A stretch of DNA of 64,000 nucleotides from the NCBI RefSeq assembly GCF_947172395.1, contig NC_069085.1, forward strand, positions 1,396,112 through 1,460,111, in the 5' to 3' direction. This document shows, piece by piece, positions 1 through 11,837 of the stretch. Origin of the DNA: Bicyclus anynana. Its lineage: Eukaryota > Arthropoda > Insecta > Lepidoptera > Nymphalidae. The number at the start of each line of letters is the position of its first letter. Positions within the stretch are counted from its first letter, which is position 1. Under the pieces are notes generated by a model. The model was not told where the DNA came from. It searched no databases and was given only the letters and a program-made list of their open reading frames with translations. A program made the translations under genes and the position numbers.

Positions 1-66
1 TGCATAACTTAAGAATTTTCTTAATTAAGTTTGCAGATTTTCTTTAATGTGTGAAATCTGCTAATT
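1..66 (+). repeat. 3' fragment of SINE family 2
   Basis: A diverged match to the tail of SINE family 2 (reference copy 15590-15893): the segment that reads GCATACC-AGAGAATT-CTTAATT-CTGCGTGTGTGAAGTCTGCC in good copies. It abuts, and may supply, the stop codon of gene A at 61-63. Confidence 0.45.
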
Positions 67-3000
67 GGAATTGAGGCAGCTTGATGAACCATTAAAGTCC
101 GGCTCCTCAAAGATTGCTTTTCTGACACCTGTCAATATCAATGTCAATGAGAGAGATAATGTCAATATCAATGTAAATGAGATATTTAAATATTTTTACC
201 TTAATAACGATAAATAACATTAAAAATTTAATAATTTTGCCAACTTACAATAAACGTATTAATTTTGGGATAATTAATTAACTGTTAATTAATTAATTGT
301 TAATAATTAATTAACAAATATAAAAAGGTGACACTGACAGGTGTCCACTCACTAGCGTAGCGTAGCTCCACTCATAGTGAGCCAAGTATAAGTTGTTCAT
401 GATGATGATGAGTGAATAACACATACCTTTTGAAACTGTAATCTGAGTCCCCATCACCGGCTTCTTCTGTGCATACTTGGAGTCTCCTCTCAAAGCTGCC
501 TTCTCTGTAGCTCACAGATGCATCTGTCAACGTTCTGGAAAATCGTTGATATGAACGACATAATTCAAACAATGTATTCGAACGGCTACGACACCGCCGT
601 GTTCCGAGCGCTCTATCTGCCTATTATTTTTTAATCTGTGGTTGAAACATAGATTTAATTTTATTATTTATAGGTTGAATATCGATCACTGGGCGACCTA
701 TAGTGCCTACTGTCCCAGTAAAAAATACTTAACATTAACAGTATTCGTGGGTCCCCTGGACCCATGTTGAATTTATGAACGCGTGTAAAAGACACGGCGT
801 GTGCCTCAACGCTTCCCGTTCCTAGTTACAGGTAACAGACAAACAGACTGACTTTAGCATTTATAATAATTACTAATATGGAATACTTACACGGACGGTA
901 ATACAGGGCTAATCTCCATTTTCGCCTCGCCCTCCGTATTGCGGAAGACAGTGTCTTTTACGGACGGATATATGTAATACTTCATTGCTCCCTTTGTTAA
1001 TATGAAATTTCCATTCTTATCAATTTTCGCCGTCTGAGTTGACACTACAAACAAACAAAAATTATTATTTTCAGCCTATTTTACAGTGGAATTCATAGAC
1101 ATTGTAGGGGCAAACTCAGGGGATCATTAACCCGCTGAGTGTCAAATTCTCAAACAAATAGAGGTTAAATTCGACGCTCAGCGGCTGAATGATCCTCTGG
1201 GGGTGCTCCTACGACGTCTATGAATTCCACCGTTAAAGACACACCATGCTGCACAAGAAATTAAATATAACGTGTCTCATACGGTGAAGGAAAAACATTG
1301 TAAAGAAACCTGCATACTAGAGAATTTTCTTAATTCCCTGCGTGGTCTGCCAATCCGCATTGAGCCAGCGTGGTGGACTATTTTCCCTAACCCTTCTCAT
1401 CCTGAGAGGAGACGCGAGCTCAGCAGTGAGCCGAATTTAATTTAATGGGTTGATAATGATGATTGATGATGATGATGATGATAATGGTGTACTGATTGAT
1501 GTTTAATGATTCGTAAGTAATCAGCATGAGAATAAGTTCGATTTGATTTATTACCTGAACAAAAGAAGAGGTTACTAATACGATCTTCATCCTCGTCCTC
1601 TTCTTTCTCTTCTTCTTCTTCTTCCTCCTCCCCCTCCTCATCCTCTTCTCCTTCTCCCCGTAGTTTGTCTCCGTCTTCTCCTGTTGAAGTATCCTCTTCA
1701 CTTTTTATTTCAACTACAGACGAATCCGATGATGCGGCTTTCTACACAAGGCATTAGGATTAAAACTAATTATTTAGGTATACAATATTGACGGCCGCGT
1801 GGCGCAGTGGGTAGTAAAGAAAGATAATTGGAACGCATGTATTATGTAAAACAGTACCGCTGTGATATCATGTTTTTACAACACGATAGTGTGAGAATAG
1901 AACTCGTCTCTATCTCTCACTTTCTAAAACGATACTATAAATATAGAGAGATAGGGATGAAAGAAAAAAAAAAGACATGTCCCAAAATGGACTTTTATTG
2001 TTATAATTTATAAGCGGGTTGACGGTATTTTATACGGAAAGAAGACACAAATCGTTGATTAAAAATCAATTTTCAGAATTTTAGGAACCAGCGTTTTAAT
2101 TTAGTGAAAAAAATTAAATAATGTAAGCAGTTTTTTATATTATGTTTTTTTCCCGGGAAACGCCAGATTGAGTGAGATTGTGAATTACATTTTACTAATT
2201 ATTTGCTTTCACATATAAGAGGCCCCTGCAGTCCGGGGGCCCATGGCTGAAACGGCGTAGCTACGAACCTGCTCTCACTATCGAGTTGTAAAAACATTAT
2301 ATCACAGCGCTACTGTTGAACCCATAATATACGCGTTCCAATTTTCTTTCTTTGGTCCAACTTACTTTCCCCACTGTTTAATATAGGTAAGTGTGGATGA
2401 ATTTAACTTTAAATACCTTTTTCTTCTTCTTTACTTTCTGTTCTACTTCTACCTCCACTCGTTCTCCAATTTCTCTTTTTGGTTTAATAAGAGCTGGCAA
2501 CAATCTGAAACATATTATTATAGAAAATAAACAAGATGCCCCGCGGCTTGCTAACAATATTATAATATTAGCTGACGCCCGTGACATAGTGAAGGTGAAG
2601 GACATGAAACGGTTAAGGAAAACATCGTGAGGAAATCTGCATACCTGAGAATTTTCTCAATTCTCTACGTGTGTGAAGTCTGCCAACCCGCATATGGCCA
2701 GCGTGGTGGACAAGGCCGAACCACTCTTATTCTGAGAGACTTCGTGCTGAACAATGAGCCGAATATGGGTTGTTAATAATGATCTATTTTTGTATACTAA
2801 CAGTGTATCTTGCAACGCCTTTCGAGCTGACTCGTTCCAATTACGACATTGTTCAAAACAGTAGAGCGGGTACAGGTCTTGCACTGAAACATACAGAATT
2901 TGAGAATTCACCAGAATTGGGCATTTGATTAACTTTTGGGTTGGGGTATATAATATATAAATACCGCTCGCGAGATTGTGAACTGTCGATAGATTGATGC

Positions 3001-6000
3001 GAGTAGAGAACATATATATTTTTATAATAGATACATTATTATGATAGATACATATACATTTTTATGACATTTTCGGAAAAATATGCCGATGACATGACAA
3101 TGCAAACAACCAATTACTCAAGTTTTTTTATAAAATCTCTCTACGCCAAATAGTTTAATATTTTTTATTTAAAAAAATGCATTTATTCATTGTAATTTCA
3201 TTCCGTTATATTTAATATGGCAGGTATTTATGATGGCATAAGGCTGTTAATTGAAATATATAAAACATTAAATAGAAGTAGATATAGGTACCTACTTGTA
3301 GATACACATACAGAGATTAGTAGATAAAAATACTTTTCCACAAAACACCAATAATGTCCTTTGAACCCAATTTTCGGATACGGCGGCCAATCTTATTACG
3401 AAGATATCAAGAGAAATGGACTAACTCAAGCCTTGTCTGTCAACTTCGTTGTAAATATCCACCTCCGCTGCGCACCTGGCCTCCAGTCTTCTGAACAAGT
3501 CCATAGCGTTAGACTTGCGCCGGATTTGGGGGTTAAATTTGCACAAAATATCACACACTTTCATGGAGTCTGTGGGAAAAACTACACGTTACTGTATCGT
3601 TACTAACAATCATAGTGTTACCGTGAAATGTCTATGACAGAGTTGCTTTAAGTTCCATATGTTATCCTGCCTGAGCAGTCTCCGAGCGGAATACGTAAAC
3701 GCATTTCCCAGCGACAAAAAAAAATAGAAAAAGCATTTCACAGGCCGGCACAGATCTCGAACCAATGAGCTCGAACTCGAGCTCGTGATTTTGTTGAGCC
3801 TAATATATTATTCGTACACGTATTTAAGTACCTGATACCCTTATCCTTTCGTTTGAGCGATAAAGCTTTTGATAGAGCTAGTTCACGTCAAAAATATACT
3901 TACTTGACTTTCGTTCACAGGTAATTAATTCAATATCATCATCATATCAGCCTATGGGCGTACACTGCAGAACATAAGCCTTTTGTACGAACTTCCAAAC
4001 ATCACGATCTTGAACCGCCTGCATCCAGCGAATCCCTGTGACTCGCTTGATGTCAGCAAATCCACCTGGTGGTGGGTGGATCAACACTGCATATAACGTG
4101 CGGGGTCGCCATTCCAGCACAATGTGACCCCAAGGTCCAAGGGTCTTCGAACTATGTGTGTAACCCTGCCCATTGCCATTTCACCTTCGCCACTAATTGA
4201 GCTATGTCGGTGACTTAACCAAAGTCACGTGAGTAAGAAATGAACGACGACGACGTTTTGACCATTTTCTTTTGCATTGGCGAGCATAAGGTTTTTGACG
4301 GCCTCCGTGGCGCAGTGGTATGCGCGGTGGATTTACAAACCGGAGGTCCTGGGTTCGATCCCCGGCTGGGCAGATTGAGATTTTCTTAATCGGTCCAGGT
4401 CTGGCTGGTGGGAGGCTACCGGCAAAGACGACCGCCAAGCGATTTAGCGTTCCGGTACGATGCCGTGTAGAAACCGAAATGGGTGTGGATTTTCATCCTC
4501 CTCCTAACAAGTTAGCCCGCTTCCATCTTAGACTGCATCATCACTTACCATCAGGTGAGATTGTAGTCAAGGGCTAACTTGTAAAGGATAAAAAAAAAAA
4601 GGTTTTTAACTAGTTACAATAAACTTGTAACCCTTCCAAGTAAGCTCGCTTTCATCTGAGACTGCGTGATCTCTTAACACCAGGTGAGAGCAGTCAAGGA
4701 CTAACTTATAATTGAAAAAAAAAATAAAAAGAAAAGAAACATCGAAAGATTACATTTCAACATGCGTGGAATACTGTTTGGTCTCATATTCACATCGTCA
4801 GCTGCGCAGAAGCATTCTCTGAGGGTGCACGCGCACTTCGGCACCGGCGGCCCGTACCATGATAAGAATAATGATTCCTTGAGTTTTTCCTGCAAAAACA
4901 AAACCAAAATGTGTACTTTTATAACGTATATATTCCAAATTGCTACGAATAACGCCCGAAATTAATAATATATCTCCAATCTAAGATTAAAATAAATCTT
5001 AGATTGTTGCCAATCGCCCGATTGATCTCTAATCTTCGTGCCAATATTAAAACTCTGCAATCTAAATATGTTTTTCTGACGGATCGCAAGCGACCTTTTC
5101 ACTCCTTGTCGTTCCGTTCTTAGCACAGTGCTTAATTCAATAATACTTTTTATTCAACGTTTTATAAATGTAACAAATCTTTAAATTAAAAACGGAATAC
5201 CTACTTGAAATATTTTTTAAGCTAAATATGACTTTACATTTCAAAACACGTAAAAAATTCATTTTATTATCAAATACACACTAGACGAAGAACGCACTGC
5301 CCTAAATGGAACGGAAAAATTTTGACAACTTGAACTGACGTTTTTGTAGTTTGAGTACAGAAGTTCGTTTTGTTTACACCGATCTATGGATATGTCAAAA
5401 TGGTCGGATAGGTTATTGACACGCAAAAATTTACATTTTCATACAGAGGCCATCTCTAATCTGTGATCCGTCCTCCCAATGATAGATTGATTTTTAAGAT
5501 TGCAAACTCGATTCGAGGATCGCTTATTGGCATGCTTTATATAAGAAATGGATTGAAATATCGATCTTAGACGGGAAAAAACGGATTAGGATTGATTATT
5601 AATTTCGGGCGTAAATGGAGTTACTCGAATACTGCCGCAAACTTCTCTGAACCGGTGGCCAAAATACGAAGTAACGTCACGAGGTCGCCATTTTGAAAAA
5701 TATTATATTGAACTAGCAAAAGCCAGTGACTTCGTTCGCGTGAAACTCGATGTATACTTTCAACCCCTATTTCACATCCCCATTTGCATATATTTTCGCA
5801 TATTTTAGGTATTATATTTATATTATTACCTTCAAGGGTAGAATTTCGACAAATCTCGAACATAATAAATATAGTTTGAAAATTAATATGATATTTTTTA
5901 AACTGTAACTCTAAAAATTAAGGACGAGTACAAAATGCCTTTTCATTGTAAGTTCAGTCAATGCTATGTTTTACCTTAGTACCAGGATGATATAACAACT

Positions 6001-9000
6001 CATCTGGAGTGAATCGGGTCACTGCTCTTATTTTTGTATCTAAGGTAATAGCTGCTGGGTTTAAAGGTTTTTTTCTACGTTTGCCAACAAATTTTTCATA
6101 CTGCTCAATGAACCATTCATTCTCCTCGTGGCCTGGCTTTATCGGTTTTTCATGAAAAGTTTCTTTTGCTTTATTTTTTTTCTTCTCTTCTTTTTCCCTT
6201 TTCTTTTCTTCTTTTCTTTCTTCTTTTTCTCTTTCTTTTTCTTCTTTTCTTTCGCGTTTTGCCTTTTTTTCTTTTTCTTTGTTTTCTATTTTTTCTTTTT
6301 CTTCTCTATCTTTATTTTCTTTTTTTTCTCTTTCATTTCTTTCCGTTTTTTCTTTGTTCTCTCTTTCCTTTTTCTTTTTTATCGTTTCTTGTGTTTTGTC
6401 TACAATTGTCTCTCCAACCTTTTCAACAATTACTTTGCCTTCTCCCTCATCGTGCAATTTAGCATCCCCTTTACTTTCTTTTATAACTTGTCCTTCACCC
6501 TCTCCTTTCCTTTCTTCTATAACTTGTACTTGACCTTCTCCTTTATCTTCTTCTTTTACTTGTCCTTTACCCTCTCCTTTACCTTTTTCTCTTACTTGTC
6601 CTTCACCTTCTACTTTACCTTCCTGAGTAACTTGTCCTTCATCCTCTTCTTTACCATCTTCTTTTATTTGTTCTTCAACCTCTTCTTTACCCTTTTCTGT
6701 TATTTTTCCTTTAACCTTTTCTTTACGTTCATCCATAACTTGTCCTTCACCCTCGCCTTTACCTTCTTCTCGTAATTGTCCTTCATCCTTTTCTGTGGCT
6801 TCTTCTGTTACTTCACTAATGCCACCTTTAACTAAAAGGACTTCTCTTTTAGCTTCCCCAATATTTTCTTTACTTTTATCTAGTTTAAACTTTTCAATTT
6901 GTTTTTCTGCTCGTTTAACTTTAGATACTGCCGTTATTTCCTCGCCTACTCCTTCAACTTTTTCGTCCTTTTTTCCTTTTAGGCTCTTTATTTTATCAAT
7001 AAGTTTTTTGAGACGCTTGGGTCCTTTTTTCTGAATCTTTTTTTTGCCTTTTTCATCAACATTTTCTTTAACTTTTTTCTTTGTTAAACCTTTTTTTTTC
7101 TTAATAGTGTCTATTTTTTTCTTTGTATTTTCTAGAGCTTTCTTTGTTGCCGTTTTAAATTTCTCAACATATTTTAAACCTTTTGATTTTAAAATATCTT
7201 TTAAACCGTTTTTCTTACCAAGGTCTTGTTTTTCTTGTTTATCTTTTCCTACCTTGATATCAGTGTTGATTTCAGATGTTCTGTTAGCAGCTTCATCAAC
7301 TCTGCTCTTAAATTTCTTCTTAACGTTTTCGATTTGCTCCTCAACATCTTCGTGAATTTTAACGTCATCAACTAAGCTTCTTCTGTTTGATTTAATTTCT
7401 TTAACATTTCCTTGAAGTTCCTCTGCAGTTTGTTGGAGTTTATCACCTTCTTTCTTATCTTCTTCAATAGCTTGTACTTTACCCTCTCCTTTACCTTCTT
7501 CTGGTACTTGTCCTTTACCTACTTCATTTTCTTCTTTAACGTCACTTTTAATTAACTCGACACCTCCTTTTACTTCTCCAAAATGTTCCTTACCTTCTTC
7601 CTTTCTAAGCTCTTGAATTTGTTTTTCTGCTCCCTGAAGTTCAGCTTCTGTTGTAACTGTATCACTTACTCTTTCAACTTTTTTATCTTTTTCTTTATTT
7701 ATATCTGCGACTTCTAGATTAATTCCTGTAGGTTTTTTTGTAACTTCGTCAGGTTGTCCTTTAATTTTCACAACGTTTTTTTCAAGTTTGCCTTGGTCTT
7801 GAGTTTTATCTTTAACTAGATCTAAGTTTTGTGTTTCGTCTTTGACTGAATATTTTAATTTTTCTTTCTCGTCTTTTTTTCCTCTTAGGCTTCTTATGTT
7901 GCCAGCAAGTTTTTTTAAACAATTAGGAGCTTGTCTCTGATTCTTATTTAAGGTATTTTGTTTCTTAAGAGTGTCTATTTTTTTCTGTATATTTTCTACA
8001 GCTTTCTTTGTTGACGTCTTAAGGTGTTTAATATATTGTAAACCTTTTGATTTAAAAACATTTTTTATACTGTTTTTTTTACCAAGGCCTTGTTTTTCTT
8101 GTTCAAATTTTCCCCCAATGATATCAGTTTTGTTTTCAAACGTTCCGTCAGAAGTTTCATCATCTCCACTCCTGATTTTCCCTTTACCTTTTTCGATTTG
8201 TCCCTCAAAGTTTTTGTTGAAGTTAACGTCGTTACCTAAGCTTTTACTATCTTGTTGAATTATTTCAATGTTTCCTTGAAATTCGTCGACAGTTACTTTG
8301 ACTTTATCTTCTTTATTTATTGAATCTCTTTCATTAAATTTATTTTTATTTTCATCTTCTTCTTTGTGTTTTTCAAAAATTTTTTCGAAATTTCTTTCTT
8401 TTTCTTGGACATCTCCTAAATTTGTTTCACCGTTTTTAGCTTTTTCAAGTTTTACAATTGTAAATCCATCTTCTTTCTCATGTTTCTCTTTACTTAATTC
8501 CTTAACTTTAAGCGTATCAACTTCTCGTTCATCGTCAACTTTTTTGCTTTCTTCAACCAGTTCTATCATTTTCTTTTCATCCACTTTTACTTCCTTAACC
8601 CCTTCTTTAATTATTATTTTATCTAGTTCGACATTTTTCATAACATTTTTGTGTTTATCCTCAACATTTTCCTTAGTCGTTTGTTTTTTGACAATATTTT
8701 CTACCATTTCTTTAACTTTTTCTTCGACTTGTACTTTAATTTCAGCTACTTTTCCATTAATCTCTTGTTGTATCTTCTTTTTAACAATTTTTTCTACCAT
8801 TTTTTTAACTTTTTCATTTTCCAAATCACACGATGACTCAATTTTTAGACCTAATTTTTGGTTATTGTTTTTCATACCACTTTTCATCTTAAATATGTTC
8901 TTTACTGATTTTGTTTTTTCTTTAAATCTCAATAGTGACATATATAGTTTATTTTTACATTTAAGACATCTTTGTTTAATTTTATCTTTTAAGGCCTCTT

Positions 9001-10444
9001 TTTTATCTCTGGTATCTTCCATTATTTTTTTATCTTTTTCTTTTGTCTTATCAACTTCTTCTTTTGCTTCACCGATTTGATCATTTTTAATGTTATCTTT
9101 AATTTTATTTTTTTTACCAGCTTCTATCGTAATTATTTCCTTTGCTGCCTTAAATTTATTCTTGAGTGTCAATAATGACAAATGTAGTTTATATTTACAT
9201 TTCTGATCTTTTTCTTTGCATGTAATTAGTGATGCAAAAAAATTATTCTTACATTTTAAACACTTTAAATTTTTACCATCATTCATGCTTATATTATCAT
9301 TAGCTTCCATAACATTATCTACACCATCTTCAATTCGTCTTTTTTTAATTTTTTCACTTTCTTCCGGAAGTAGGTTCTTTACTTTAATTTTCTTACCAAA
9401 TTTTTCATTGAATGCGTCCTTTATTAATTTTGCTTTTTTGCTACATTTCTTAACAGAAGGTAATATTTTTTTAACACAACTTGGTTTTTTTTTATTAAAT
9501 ATTTTTTTTATTAAATCTTTTTTTAGAACTGTTTTATTAACGATTTCTTCAACGATCTCTTTAACCTTTTCTGCACATTCTTGTGCACATTTTTCTTTTT
9601 CACCTATTCGTTTTGAAACTAATTCATCAATCATTTCTTCTAGTTTTTTTGGTAGACCGTTCTCAGCTTCTTTGGTATTTATATTTAGTTTGTGAATATA
9701 TTCTTCCCTTTCCGTTTCCATTCCTTTTTTAAGATCATATATAATTTCATAAACTTCTTTTTCAACTTCTTCTTTAAATTTATACTTTTTTTTGAGGTGT
9801 TCTTGTTTTACTACTTCAGTAATTTCGTGATATTTTTCTTTATCTTCCTTTATAATCTTAATTTGTTTATCCACATTTTCATTTACTATGACCTTTTCTT
9901 CATTTTCTTTTTGAAACTTATCAAAGTCTTCTTTAACTTGTTTCCATTTTTGACATTTCAAATCCGTTTTTCCTTCTTCAACCACTAAATTTTCTTTTAA
10001 TTCTTTCTTTTCACTAAAGAGATAAATTTGATGATACTTTTCGACGTCTACTACTATAGGCTCAACTCTTTTAACATTTGACTTATCTCTTACCCCTTCA
10101 TTTATGATCTGTTTATTTTCTTTTACTTCAATAATATTTCCATTTATTTCTTTATTTTTTGTCATATCTTCAACTCGGTTGTCTTCTTTGTGATTGACTT
10201 CTTCCTTAACTATGCGTTGAAATCTCTCGAAATTTTCCGCCAGATTTTGCTTAATTATTTTTTCAACTTTTATTGACCTTTCTTTTAAGTCTGCTTCAAT
10301 TTCACTAGCTAACTTTATTACTTTTATTTCAGCCTTTTCTTTGCCTTTATTTTTTTGGTTATTTTCATCATTATTTAGACTATCTTTCTTGACTATATTT
10401 TGTTTTGATACTGCTATTATTTTCTTATAAGAACGGTTAATCAT
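61..10444 (-). CDS. Gene A: large Lys/Glu-rich protein with a Cys-motif C-terminal region (8 exons, 1771 aa)
   Basis: Not a family I recognise. Coding exons on the minus strand: 10444-5975, 4889-4775, 3569-3426, 2493-2417, 1741-1555, 1044-891, 534-427, 121-61. Lengths sum to 5316 nt, phases agree at all seven joins and no stop intervenes. The long ORF runs on to 5954, but a good donor (AAG/gtaaaa) lies at 5975 and the next exon has a T-rich TTTTTGCAG acceptor. The first in-frame ATG is at 10444 with A at -3. Residues 1-1490 are mostly K, E, D, N, likely helical or disordered, with internal duplications and two CLKCKN motifs. Residues 1491-1528 hold CACTLRECFC (CxC-x4-CxC). Later exons are basic then strongly acidic, then a DKNGNFIL segment and a short tail. 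The C-terminal region is paralogous to gene B upstream. The first exon is secure; the 3426 donor (gttagt), the 4775 donor (gtattc) and the last exon are weaker. Confidence 0.6.
1083..1234. repeat. Fold-back MITE in gene A intron
   Basis: About 65-bp inverted arms: the left arm starts ACAGTGGAATTCATAGAC, the right arm ends GTCTATGAATTCCACCGT. The centre is short. It lies in the intron between exons 1741-1555 and 1044-891 of gene A. Confidence 0.75.
1250..1460 (+). repeat. SINE family 2, 5'-truncated
   Basis: Shares the body of family 2 (AAATTAAATATAACGTGTCTCA... GTGAGCCGAAT...GGGTTGAT) but lacks the tRNA-like head. Diverged and intronic. Confidence 0.7.
1815..2354. mobile_element. Non-autonomous DNA transposon with roughly 90-bp terminal inverted repeats
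   Basis: The left end (AAAGAAAGATAATTGGAACGC, through TGTTTTTACAACACGATAGTG) is mirrored by the right end (CTCACTATCGAGTTGTAAAAACA through GCGTTCCAATTTTCTTTCTTT). No transposase is seen between the arms. Just before it, 1791-1812 resembles a tRNA-like SINE head (GGCGCAGTGGGTA). It lies in the gene A intron between exons 2493-2417 and 1741-1555. Confidence 0.75.
2608..2785 (+). repeat. SINE family 2, 5'-truncated
   Basis: Matches GGAAAACATCGTGAGGAAA through GAGCCGAATATGGGTTG of the family 2 body. It is intronic in gene A, between exons 3569-3426 and 2493-2417. Confidence 0.75.
3934..4255 (-). mobile_element. 3' fragment of an RTE-like non-LTR retrotransposon
   Basis: The minus strand carries the degenerate end of the reverse transcriptase ORF seen elsewhere here (24388, 61140): AAGTGGCAATGGGC, TTGGGGTCC, CTGGAATGGCGACCCCGCAC, then GTACGCCCATAGGCTGAT. 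Frames are broken. It is intronic in gene A. Confidence 0.65.
4297..4600 (+). repeat. SINE family 1, near full length
   Basis: tRNA-derived head with Pol III box A (TGGCGCAGTGGTATGCG) and box B (GGGTTCGATCCCCGGC), a conserved body ending TCAAGGGCTAACTTGTAAAG, then an A-rich tail. This copy lacks the CTTCGGCCGTGGCTAGTTACC stretch found in other copies. Confidence 0.9.
4645..4725 (+). repeat. SINE family 1, 3' end only
   Basis: A diverged copy of the family 1 tail (CTTTCATCTGAGACTGC... CAGGTGAGAGCAGTCAAGGACTAACTT) with an A-rich tail, directly behind the 4297-4600 copy. This suggests an older copy beside a newer one. Confidence 0.6.
4952..5612. mobile_element. Non-autonomous DNA transposon, TIR ACGCCCGAAATTAATAAT
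   Basis: The ends are an 18-bp perfect inverted repeat: ACGCCCGAAATTAATAAT at 4952 and its complement ending at 5612. Sub-terminal regions also mirror loosely (AATCTAAGAT / ATCTTAGA). The 661-bp interior has no transposase-like ORF. It sits in intron 1 of gene A, between the giant exon and the CxC exon. Confidence 0.7.
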
Positions 10445-10489
10445 TTTAGAATCTTTTGAGTCGTTATTTTTTACATAATTTTTTTCCAA
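5954..10489 (-). repeat. Internal repeats inside the giant exon of gene A
   Basis: The open frame contains nested protein repeats. (1) A roughly 290-residue tandem duplication, copies near 8300-7430 and 7430-6700; matched blocks include FKSKGLQYIKHLKT / LKSKGLKYVEKFKT, KKAVENIQKKIDTLKK / KKALENTKKKIDTIKK and SLRGKKDEK / SLKGKKDEK. (2) A short tandem repeat of EGKGEGEGQV type, 10-14 residues, near 6800-6430. (3) Two CLKCKN-x4-SLL units near 9270 and 8975, plus a related KCKYKLHLSLLTLK. Strand composition is extreme, with the coding strand almost all purine over long stretches. Codons upstream of the ATG at 10444 are open back to about 10525 but contain no ATG. Confidence 0.85.
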
Positions 10490-10524
10490 AATTTTCTCCG
10501 GTTCATTTTGGAGATCCGACGTAG

Positions 10525-11210
10525 TATGTATTATGTAAGTTTACTTTATTACCCAAAATTTACCTTGTTTTGGGTTCCACCACAAAGAAACACTTCTATT
10601 CATATTAATATTTTTAATGTTTCATATTTATTTACTTATTAATTTCATCATAGTGTTATGACATTAAGATGTAGAAATATATTTGTCAATATTGTCAATA
10701 ATTTAAATATGAATGAAATTGTCACGTAGCTCAATTAAGTCATAACCATAGATGTCTATGACTATGATCATAACCATCATAATAATTTAACTCGTATTTT
10801 ACCAAAATGACCTTGACGGTACTCTGTACCGACGGTACCTGTACCGACTCGTAAATCTGTGGTACCGACTTATCGACTATGATCGACTCTTAAATCTCTT
10901 GTACCGAATCGTAAATCTATGGTTTTACATCAATTGGCACCCTGATTTTTACCCTTTGGTTCCATTCATAGTCCCGTCCAAAGAGTAAATTAATATATAG
11001 GGTAGTCCATCTTATCTGTCAGTCTGTCCGTCTGTCCGTCCGTGAGTTAACTGCGCGTGGCCTGACATGCACTTTGTCGGTTTTTTAATGATTTGATGAT
11101 ATATTTAAATTACTAACTCTTCTTAAAGCTTTCTCGTCTTCTGTCTGTCTATCAGTTTCTTTAATTTGATTTAAGATTGTCCTTTCAAAAAGCCCGAAGA
11201 CTTTACATAA
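10525..11210. other. Upstream region of gene A; no gene seen
   Basis: AT-rich DNA upstream of the gene A start. At 10808-10925 a degenerate motif around GTACCGACTCGTAAATCT recurs three or four times. A CTGTCCGT-rich stretch at 11015-11045 resembles Helitron interior. No ORF of note and no clear promoter element. Confidence 0.5.
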
Positions 11211-11212
11211 TA

Positions 11213-11408
11213 TGACTAGCTGCAGACGACCGCGACTTCGTGCGCGTGACCTCGTGAAACTCGATGTAAACTTTTTAAACCACTTTTTCCACATCCTTCT
11301 ACCTTCGCTTACCCTACCCCTACGCTTCAAGACAGACCAGTAGTTCCTGAGATTAGCGCGTTCAATCAAACAAACAAACTCTTCAGCTTTATAATTTTAG
11401 TATAGATA
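11213..11408 (-). mobile_element. Helitron-like element, short
   Basis: Reads on the minus strand from TATACTAAAATTATAAAGCT-GAAGAGTTTGTTTGTTTG to a CGCGG/CTAG-type end at 11215. The same termini recur at 15011 and 17001. It carries a CCCTACCCCTA remnant of the family's G-rich array. Confidence 0.6.
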
Positions 11409-11502
11409 CAGAACTAGTAGCTAATACTAATCGAATGTTGAATTTTTACGTTGCTACAGTTTTGCGATGATATTAATTAATCTTCTGTTGAATTTGACTT
11501 TT

Positions 11503-11837
11503 GACGGTCTCCGTGGCGCAGTGGTATGCGCGGTGGATTTACAAGACGGAGGTCCTGGGTTCGATCCGCAGCTGGGCCATATGAGGTATTCTAAATTGGT
11601 CCAGGTCTAGCTGGTGGGACGATTCGGCCGTGGCTATTGACCATCCTACACCGACAAAGACGTACCGCCAAGTGATTTAGCGTTCCGTTCCGTTTCGTGA
11701 AAAAACCTAAAGAATCGTGGATTTCATCCTACTCCTAACAAATTCGCCCACTTCCATCTTAGATTGCATCAACAATTACAATCAGGTGAGATTGTAGTCA
11801 AGGGCTAACTTGTAGAGAATACTTATAAAAAAAAAAT
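11503..11837 (+). repeat. SINE family 1, full length
   Basis: tRNA-like head GACGGTCTCCGTGGCGCAGTGG with box B GGGTTCGATCC, body with CCGTGGCTATTGACCATCCTAC, tail TCAAGGGCTAACTTGTAGAG and A-run. It lies downstream of gene B's last exon. Confidence 0.9.

Noticed and set aside
4297..4400. tRNA genes (box A/B matches at 4297, 11503, 15590, 16202, 24348, 51625, 61515 and others)
   Set aside because: Each tRNA-like head continues into a shared SINE body and A-rich tail, and none folds as a complete tRNA with a CCA-ready acceptor stem.
4762..4965. Plus-strand 67-aa frame with a signal-peptide-like start MRGILFGLIFTSSAA
   Set aside because: It overlaps a minus-strand exon with a strong acceptor, matching phase and the CxC motif shared with gene B; the plus frame is its shadow.
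5621..5863. 80-aa minus-strand frame before the CxC exon
   Set aside because: It runs over a Helitron-like fragment (GTGACTTCGTTCGCGTGAAAC) and the edge of a TIR element.
6128..9988. Many Phe/Ser-rich plus-strand frames
   Set aside because: They are the complement of the Lys/Glu-rich gene A exon, where purine-rich codons on one strand read as TTT/TCT on the other.
10445..10525. Extending gene A upstream of the ATG at 10444
   Set aside because: The frame is open to a TAA near 10525 but has no ATG and no usable acceptor; the TTG at 10489 is not a likely eukaryotic start.
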